A stretch of DNA of 27,768 nt from Botryllus schlosseri (lineage: Eukaryota > Chordata > Ascidiacea > Stolidobranchia > Styelidae). Location of the stretch: assembly GCA_000444245.1 (NCBI GenBank), contig ATSW01009482.1, positions 1 through 27,768 on the forward strand, in the 5' to 3' direction. Below the pieces are notes generated by a model, which was not told where the DNA came from, searched no databases, and was given only the letters and a program-made list of their open reading frames with translations. Position 1 is the first letter of the stretch, and each line of letters begins with the position of its first letter. A program made the translations under genes and the position numbers. Below are positions 21,502-27,768 of the stretch, piece after piece.

Positions 21502-23599
21502 AGAAAGACATCTACTGAACTAAATCTTTAGACATAATTTTTCGCTTGCATTGCTATCAATCGCTTACGAATCCGTCACTATTATGCAGACACGTACATT
21601 GTACAACGGGCAGAATGCCTTTTCATAGAAATCAACCAGATTTAGGAAATTTTAGGCTGGCTGATTTATCACACAGTTAATAAGGGTGTATGCACATGCA
21701 CATGCACAGTGCACGCTGTTCAGTTGCGGTTCACAGAATGTCACTTATACGCGACATTACTCTACAGTCTACACCTAGTCAAACCAGCATCAAGCCAGCA
21801 GTGTTAATGAGAATGTGGTTCTCGCTGCAAGCGACAAGTTGATGGCATTGACAAATGATTCGCGTCGGCGACCTTGCTCTAATATATAGTATACGTTCAA
21901 AATAATATCAACATAAAACTGACATGAGAAATTTGTCCGCGGCGTTGGCATTCCGCGACTAAGTGATAGCTTTTTGTTTAATGTAGAGATTAAAGATCTA
22001 CATCATAACTAGACAATACATCCTCAGAGTCGTATAAAGGTTTTACGATGATGACCAGTAACAACAGTCTACAAACAGGGATGAACTATACAGCCTCCGG
22101 ACTAAATTGTGTTATTCTTGGACGTAACGATATTAAATACGACACACAAAGTTTTTTAGGTGGAGACATTCATTATTGATGAGGGCGATAATTTGCTTTG
22201 TTTCTTTTTATTAATGTCCCACGTCTTTACGTCGTTATTACTAATGTCGTGTCGTGCGTTACCATACGAATTCACGCGGATCCTATAATGCTACCACTTA
22301 CGGTAATCATAGGATCTACATGTCAGCATGGTTATCGTTTCCAAGTTGTTTGATCCTACCAGTTAGCAATGCTTGCATACACTCTACAACTTCGTTATTT
22401 ATGGATCTCTTTACCAAATAACTTCTACAAAAAGTTAGAATTTGAAGATATGGCCTGTATTAAGCTACCAGGGATATCTAGAACTCTAGATATCTCTGAT
22501 AAGCTACTAGCCGCGTTGGATTAGCGGCATTTTCATGGGTTATCAGGCCCACCAGGTGTCATTCGTTCAATCGAATTTTAATATATCAGAAACGGAAAGA
22601 CTTGCGTACGAGAGTGGCACTGCAGTTGTATAATTGACATGACCTGGGTTTTCTAGTAACATAAATTGGAAACGGATTTCCTGAGAACGTATTTCTAGAT
22701 AACATATCCACATCTGAAGCAAGAATGTCTGACATTCGACGATAATGCGCTAGACAGTAGACATATGCATTGCATACCTTTACCTGGTCTAGGCATAAAT
22801 CTCTGGTCGCCAAGTACTCACACCTTTTCGACATCTGACAACTGCCTGTCGCATTTGTTTGGATCTACCGACCTTGCAAACGGGAAAACATCGCATAAAT
22901 TACATAAGTCAGCGATGACGAATGAGAGCTAAAGAGATTGCGAGGCAACATCGAAATCTGAGAGACATCAACAAGCATTTTTGCAAGTACTAACCCGATG
23001 AGTAAGGACGGTTGCTGCGTCACAAGACTATAAGCTAGATTTGAGACGCGCGGCGGCGTATACATAAATCAGATAGTTTTACGACAGCAATGCCAAACAG
23101 ATTGTGCAGTAGAACACGACATATTTATTCTACGCTTCCATATAATCCTTTCCAACGACTCGAAGCACGCAGACACACGGTCGGTTGTAGTAGGCTTATA
23201 GACTAGTAGGCCGATATATGACATAGATCGTACGAAGCGAAAACTCTTGCCTTAAATATACAATAATACTGATCAAAAGAGAGTTGCTGAAAGACTAGGT
23301 TTACTTTGCTATTCTTCGACGAAATCATTATTTTACGTCGCTTTTAATGATGTTTGAATTAGCAAATGCTGGATGTAACGATAAGTCGTCGGCGGCATGA
23401 TCGCGATATCCATTAACGGGTTAAGTAGTAAAAAGAAATTATGATCAGATTTTTACCGTTTTAGCATTTGTAGTCAGATCCACGGTGGTGCCCCTTTCTC
23501 AGAAATTCGACCGGTTTCAGATTGCGGCCAATATTATCTTCAGGAGTATTACGATGCTACGCTGAACTAGTCAACAAACGCATTTGAACACCACCGGAC
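21502..23599. other. Mostly unassigned; contains a 30-bp inverted-repeat relic
   Basis: Apart from the relic at 22461-22507, no repeat was recognised. Minus ORFs at 22586-22834 and 22865-23065 have protein-like composition, and the first contains a donor-like CCAG|GTAAAG, but the frames cannot be joined with a plausible intron. A short TGCACA run lies near 21690. Confidence 0.3.
22469..22498. mobile_element. 30-bp minimal hAT-like relic: two inverted repeats and a 2-bp spacer
   Basis: CAGGGATATCTAGA is followed by AC and then by TCTAGATATCTCTG, a 14-bp inverted repeat with one mismatch. The octamer TAAGCTAC stands immediately left (22461-22468) and again at 22500-22507 after one extra A. Termini beginning CAGRG plus an octamer direct repeat are hAT hallmarks, so this may be an element that lost its whole interior. 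A chance palindrome remains possible. Confidence 0.5.
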
Positions 23600-24539
23600 C
23601 AGACTTTGGCAACTAGATAATTCTAGTTGGCCAATTAGACTAATTAGAATGAAATGCCGGTAATCTAATACTAATCTAATTTGTGAAATGTTTCTTTGCT
23701 CCAATTCTAATTCTGATCTAATCTGTGTAATGTTTCTATGCACTACTTTCTAATCTAATTTATGGTTTTCCTGAAAATGCTACAGCAGAACTGTATGTAT
23801 AGTTAGGGTTGCATTCAAAACAAAAAGTTGTTTAAAAAACTATGTTTAAACATTTAAAAACACATTTCTAGTGGTATAATTATGCCATAATTATCTAAAT
23901 ACTTACCCAAAAACATGTTGTATGAGCCTACGGACGATTACCACCCGATATAGCCGACGTATACTATATGGGATGGTTGGAATCCTCGAAATAGTCGGTT
24001 CAACAGCTATACTACGTAGATATAGATAACGGTACGGAATGAATGTTCTGATGATGACCGCCGACGGTAAGAATGCTTCATGACGATGTAGTTGGAAGCC
24101 GATTTCGTCAAAGGAGCTATATAATTACCCTACATTTTCAATTGTCTATGTAAATGCACTACGACATCACGATTGAATATTCGTGACGTAATGGCTTCAA
24201 AAATATGTTTTAAATAAGGGCCTTGTTTTAAACATGCTTGTTTTAAATTGATTTTTGTTCCAAATGCAACCCTATGTCTATAGTGCGCAAAGAGCCAAGT
24301 TTGCCGCACAAGTCATATGCCATTCTCCTGCTCGTGAGAATGGATTATAATTTGTTGTGAACAGAACTCTGTTCAATTTCCAAGTTTTCGCGAACTCAGT
24401 ACAACTGCAATTCTAATCTAATTTAGAAATAGGATGCAGCTTTGATTCTAATACTAGTGTAATTTGAAATACTGTGTAGCTATAATTCTAAGTCCAATCT
24501 AATTTGGAAAGCTGAAAATTTTCTAGTTGTCAAATTCGG
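23600..24539 (+). mobile_element. ATTAGA-word hAT MITE with a nested hAT
   Basis: The left end is CAGACTTTGGCAACTAGATA; the right end on the minus strand is CCGAATTTGACAACTAGAAA. The flanking octamers CACCGGAC (23592-23599) and CACAGGAC (24540-24547) agree at 7 of 8 positions, which supports placing this family in hAT. Without the 23804-24274 insert it matches the 21083-21501 copy in order and length. Confidence 0.88.
23804..24274 (+). mobile_element. Nested non-autonomous hAT-like element, 471 bp
   Basis: The termini are TAGGGTTGCATTCAAAACAA and, on the minus strand, TAGGGTTGCATTTGGAACAA, an imperfect inverted repeat with the YAGGG start common in hAT. Words with a TTTAAA core (GTTTAAA, TTTTAAA) crowd both subterminal zones. 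The flanks TGTATAGT and TGTCTATAGT resemble each other but do not give a clean octamer. It interrupts the older ATTAGA element. Confidence 0.75.
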
Positions 24540-24779
24540 CACAGGACAACACACCGAGGCGCATATAGGTCACGGCCAACACTGTACGATATATAGGTGG
24601 GATTACACGCCTGCAGTGTGCAGTGTGCAGTGTATTGTACTGTATACAGCTGTATATTCTGTACAGATATGAATATACGGTGGGCGGAAATATTTGTTTG
24701 TTTTGTTTTAATCGCACATACACCAGTGACTCCGTTCGCCTAGTAAGGTCATGTGCACCACGAAAATGACGTGAGCATT

Positions 24780-25602
24780 ATTCAATGCCATTGCGGGCGT
24801 CTTTTCTTGCTCTCTATCCTGCCCTCTCTCTCCCCTCGCTCTCGCTGTCTCTCTCTCATCTACGTGTCCTTCGTCGGCTCGTTGCTGCTGGCTAGGGCTG
24901 TTCAAAAATTACTTTTTTTCCTGAATCTTGCGGGTTACGTGATTAAATCGTTAGGTTGCCTTAAAAAAACGACGCACACCAAATTTGAATTCATTCCAAC
25001 CAATATTCGCGGATTTCGTAGAGTTTGAAAATTTTGAATTTGCCTATGAATGCAAAAAAAAAAATTTTCGAATTTTTCTTCCAACCACATAAAATTGTTG
25101 CGCTGTCTTCAAAAACGATGCACAACAAATTTGACTCAATTCCAAGACGTAGAAGCGGAGTTATTTGAGTTTTTCGATGATAATTCTGGGATTATCCTTG
25201 ATCGGGATATAATCCCAGAATTATCATCGAAAAACTCAAATAACTCCGCTTCTACGGCTTCGAATTGAGTCAAATTTTATATGCATCGTTTTTGAAGACA
25301 GCGCAACAATTTCACGGGGTTGGAAGAAAAATTTCAAAATTTTTTTTTTTGCATTCATAGGCAAATTCGAAATTTTCAAACTCTACGAAATCCGCGAATA
25401 TTGGTTGGAATGAATTCAAATTTGGTGTGCGTCGTTTTTNNNNCATAACCTGCAAGATTCAGGAAAAAAAGTTATTTTTGAACAGCCCTACTGCTGGCCT
25501 TGCAGCTCGGCTTACTCTTAGTTCTCGGCTTTTCAAACTCTGCAATTGCAGTGAGGTCGGTCATAAAGATCCCGGAGAAGCCTCGACACGGAGAATAAAT
25601 TG
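24780..25602 (-). mobile_element. SINE family 3 fragment, split by the palindromic hAT
   Basis: On the minus strand, 25600 down to 25499 reads GTGTCGAGGCTTCTCCGGGA, then CCGACCTCACTGCAATTGCA and GAAAAGCCGAGAAC, matching the body of the complete SINE at 13733-14035. The tRNA head is missing. Left of the palindrome (24892 downward) the similarity continues only weakly and includes a GA/CT-rich tract at 24820-24860, so the left limit is approximate. Confidence 0.65.
24893..25490. mobile_element. Foldback hAT element: 598-bp near-perfect palindrome
   Basis: The left arm 24893-25195 and the right arm 25209-25490 are almost exact reverse complements around a 13-bp loop at 25196-25208. The tips read TAGGGCTGTTCAAAAAT on both strands. 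A perfect 8-bp duplication CTGCTGGC flanks it (24885-24892 and 25491-25498). Each arm holds two diverged units about 149 bp apart, each with an ACGA.GCACA.CAAATTTGA-type core. The arms differ at few positions, so the palindrome is young or maintained. ORFs inside it are not genes. Transcription would give a long hairpin RNA. Confidence 0.93.
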
Positions 25603-25660
25603 TTAGTTTGAAGAGCATCTTTGAGGTAGGCCTACAGAACTTCATTATACAATTGAACAG

Positions 25661-25955
25661 CAGGGCTCTTCAAAAATGACTTTTTTTTCTCAAATCGTAC
25701 TGGCTACTTGATAAAATTGTTAGGTTACCTAATTTAAGCCTACACACAAAATTTGGTTCAATTCCAGCCAGTAACCGCTTTGCTAGAGGAGAAGAAAGTT
25801 TCTATTTATTACATAAAAATAAATAATAAAAAATTTGAAAATTTTCTGTTCACCCCATGAAAGTGTTAGGCTCTCTATATAGACGCTGCTCACCAAATTA
25901 GGTTCAATTCCAACCAGTGGAAGCCGAGTTATTGCCGTCGAAAAATTTGGATTTG
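25661..25955 (+). mobile_element. One-armed relative of the foldback hAT
   Basis: It starts CAGGGCTCTTCAAAAATGAC, close to the palindrome's tip, and then repeats the two-unit arm: TTGTTAGGTTACC…TTCAATTCCAGCCAGTAACC and, about 150 bp later, GTGTTAGGCTCTC…TTCAATTCCAACCAGTGGAA with GCCGAGTTATT. No inverted second arm follows before 26210. It may be a half-element or the single-arm ancestor form. Confidence 0.6.
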
Positions 25956-25961
25956 CATAAA

Positions 25962-26026
25962 ATAGTATTTACGGTGACCGATTGTTTGTTTATTTCTTAT
26001 AGTTGTGCTCACCGTAAATACTTATC
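25962..26026. repeat. Short inverted repeat
   Basis: AGTATTTACGGTGA and, about 30 bases later, TCACCGTAAATACTT are inverted copies of each other. They lie just past the one-armed element and could be the remains of its missing end or a separate small palindrome. Confidence 0.5.
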
Positions 26027-26210
26027 AGCAAGTAGTGGAGTATGGAAAGAACTGCTCTTTGATTGATTCCAGATTTCACAAATATGAATTCCTTGATATG
26101 TGTTTTTCGCGCATTGTATATAGATTTTAACGTATATGTTTCACATTTACGCTACACAAAATGCTTTAGAACACTTCCCCAATCCACACCAACGCGATAA
26201 GACTGATAAC

Positions 26211-27532
26211 TAGGGATGGTGTGAACCTCTGAAAGGTTCGGGTTCGTGTGAACGCGAACCTTTTTGAAAGGTTCTGTGTGAACACGAACGTGAACCTCGT
26301 GACGTCATATTGCTAATTCCAACCCTATCTTTCAATGAAGTGATAGCCTATATTAATGTACAGTTGTACACGATACCTAGCGAAGACTCGGGCCACATAA
26401 TGTCACATTGCTGAAGTACATATTGGCGTTTTAAACGTCGCTATGTATATCAACCGCGGTTATCAAAGGATATAATAATCTCATAAAATCAATACATTCC
26501 GTCGCTTTGCCAACAATTTCGATGAGAACTTACCAGAGAATTTAGGCTTACGCCTTAACGGTCTTAGCCAGACCGGACAATGTGTTTGGAGTCTGAGTAT
26601 TGCTACATTGATATCGGAGGAGGACGTAGTTTATTTTTGTCCTCGATGTTTTTGCGGCATATACACCGACTCATGATACACATACACACGATCTGCGCAT
26701 ATGCATACCATGAGTGCATGATGTGCATATGCCGCCGGACAAGGAAGGCGCAGATATAGCCTTGTAGGGCTTTCCAAGTCTTGCACCACCCCTTCATGCT
26801 ATCCCAGTAATGCATAAGCGCCAAGCAGGGAAGTCATGGATATCAGTGTTACTAATCAGGTCTTTGGTCTGACCCGGCCGGGAATCGAACCCACGACCTA
26901 CCGATCAAAAAGCCGGGCGCTTCACCATTACGCTATCTTGATCGGCAGAGTGTAAAACGGGTTTCTATACTCGCTGCCGATACCATAAACAACAAGTTAT
27001 ATAACAGTAGCCAGCACCTTAATCGCACGGATTTGGTTTTAATGGTACAGTAAAGATATGAAGTCAAGATTGACCCCGTACGCCCGCTCGATTTTTTACA
27101 TCAGAAAACGATATCAATGTCATTGATTGGTTGAATAAGCATCATTTGCGGACTACGTATATCGCTCGTGATGTTGTGTGATTGCGGGTCAAGCTCACAG
27201 CAGAGAGTCACTAAATATTCACAAACGGAAAGCTGGCTATTTCGAGAAATTTTTTGCAACAAAAAAGGAAGTAAAACTTTTAAGGTTTTAAGGGTGCATG
27301 CTCGTTTAGTGTTGATTTTTTATCCTGCCAGCGCCATGCATAGAGTGACCCGCAGCAGTTGAAATGCAATAAATTTGAACCAAAGATCTTATAATGAAGT
27401 GCAAATTATAATATTTACCGAAAAGGTTCACAGTGCAGAACCTACCAAGGTTCCGTTGTGAACGCGAACCTCGAAATTTCCGAGGTTCACACACAGAACG
27501 CGAACGTGAACCTCACGTTCACACCATCCCTA
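26211..27532. mobile_element. Non-autonomous hAT element, 1322 bp including a nested SINE
   Basis: Perfect 16-bp inverted repeats, TAGGGATGGTGTGAAC and GTTCACACCATCCCTA, bound it, with the perfect 8-bp duplication CTGATAAC at 26203-26210 and 27533-27540. The words GAACCT, GCGAAC and GTGAAC in both orientations fill the first ~90 and last ~110 bases. The interior is single-copy-looking DNA with no transposase; 26612-26946 is a SINE inserted later. Confidence 0.96.
26612..26946 (-). mobile_element. tRNA-derived SINE, family 1, near full length
   Basis: On the minus strand the head reads GCCGATCAAGATAGCG, with an A box TAGCGTAATGGTGAAGCGC (26917-26935) and a B box GGGTTCGATTCC (26881-26892), followed by CCGGCCGGGTCAGACCAAAG. 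The body matches the copy at 6795-7110. The 3' end is near ACGTCCTCCTCC at about 26615. No clear target duplication was found. The tRNA-like head has diverged from a working tRNA and is part of the SINE, not a separate tRNA gene. Confidence 0.85.
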
Positions 27533-27540
27533 CTGATAAC

Positions 27541-27768
27541 ACTATTCAAATTGCTATTATGAATATCAGTCGCAGGAACAGTATAATATATATATATCGG
27601 TAACCTTTTCCCTTTGTGATATTCTACAAAATAACTGCTGACAAGTTCATACTCTCAGTACGGTCCTCCGGCCTTAACGATAAAATCATCTCGTCGATGG
27701 CACTGTGAGAATATTCAATCAGCAGAAGCACTTATACTAATATATCTGTGAATTCTTCGGCCACAACA
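27541..27768. other. Unassigned right edge
   Basis: Contains a short TA microsatellite (TATATATATAT) near 27585-27597. Nothing else recognised. Confidence 0.4.

Noticed and set aside
19261-21606. Recurring palindrome GTACATTGTAC as a regulatory site
   Set aside because: It appears only about twice, in unrelated contexts, and is short enough to be chance.
24708-25268. Several ORFs of 65-91 codons around the palindrome
   Set aside because: They translate the foldback arms and the CT-rich tract of the SINE fragment; the reading frames mirror each other as expected for a palindrome.
26875-26946. Functional tRNA gene
   Set aside because: A and B boxes are present, but the sequence continues directly into a SINE body shared with 6795-7110, and the tRNA-like fold is degraded.
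1-27768. LTR retrotransposon, retrovirus, Polinton or LINE body
   Set aside because: I saw no long direct repeats at suitable spacing and no reverse transcriptase, integrase, capsid or polymerase motifs in the supplied frames.

Overview
The window reads as non-coding, repeat-laden DNA of an animal, probably an invertebrate. It is AT-rich, has no operon-like ORF packing, carries tRNA-derived SINEs with RNA polymerase III boxes, and contains many short non-autonomous DNA transposons of the hAT superfamily. Single N bases and one run of four Ns show a draft assembly. A tunicate or another marine invertebrate would fit, but nothing seen fixes the species. No rRNA gene, functional tRNA gene, CRISPR array, bacterial gene, or retroviral or LTR element was recognised.

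Layout. 1-101: end of a hAT-like element cut by the window edge. 102-2600: nothing identified. About 2615-2850: truncated copy of the 'ATTAGA' hAT family. 4306-4834: best host-coding candidate, an N-terminal exon of a type II membrane protein. 5503-5953: Charlie-like hAT remnant. 6741-7283: hAT element of the 'GGATT' family split by a SINE. 7537-10399: a transposon nest, in which one GGATT element has received a 1.9-kb hAT (7691-9633) and a younger member of its own family (9818-10243). 12820-13449: ATTAGA-family element split by a MITE. 13733-14035: complete tRNA-SINE with an 11-bp target duplication. 14264-14563 and 21083-21501: more ATTAGA copies. 15459-16165: hAT with a perfect 8-bp duplication. 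19670-20565: two MITE copies, one split by another SINE. 22461-22507: a 30-bp pair of inverted repeats inside 8-bp direct repeats. 23600-24539: ATTAGA element split by another hAT. 24780-25602: SINE fragment split by a 598-bp, almost perfectly palindromic hAT element. 25661-25955: one-armed relative of that palindrome. 26211-27532: hAT with a perfect 8-bp duplication, split by a SINE.

The dominant theme is layered transposition. At least seven host/guest insertions can be ordered by age. Most hAT families carry their own short word repeated near the termini, consistent with the known binding of hAT transposases to subterminal motifs. No transposase gene is recognisable, so all these elements appear non-autonomous.

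Host coding content is uncertain. A few short ORFs with splice-like borders (4306-4760 +, 14994-15153 +, 18394-18454 +, 17774-17962 -) could be exons in long introns, but none matched a family I could name.
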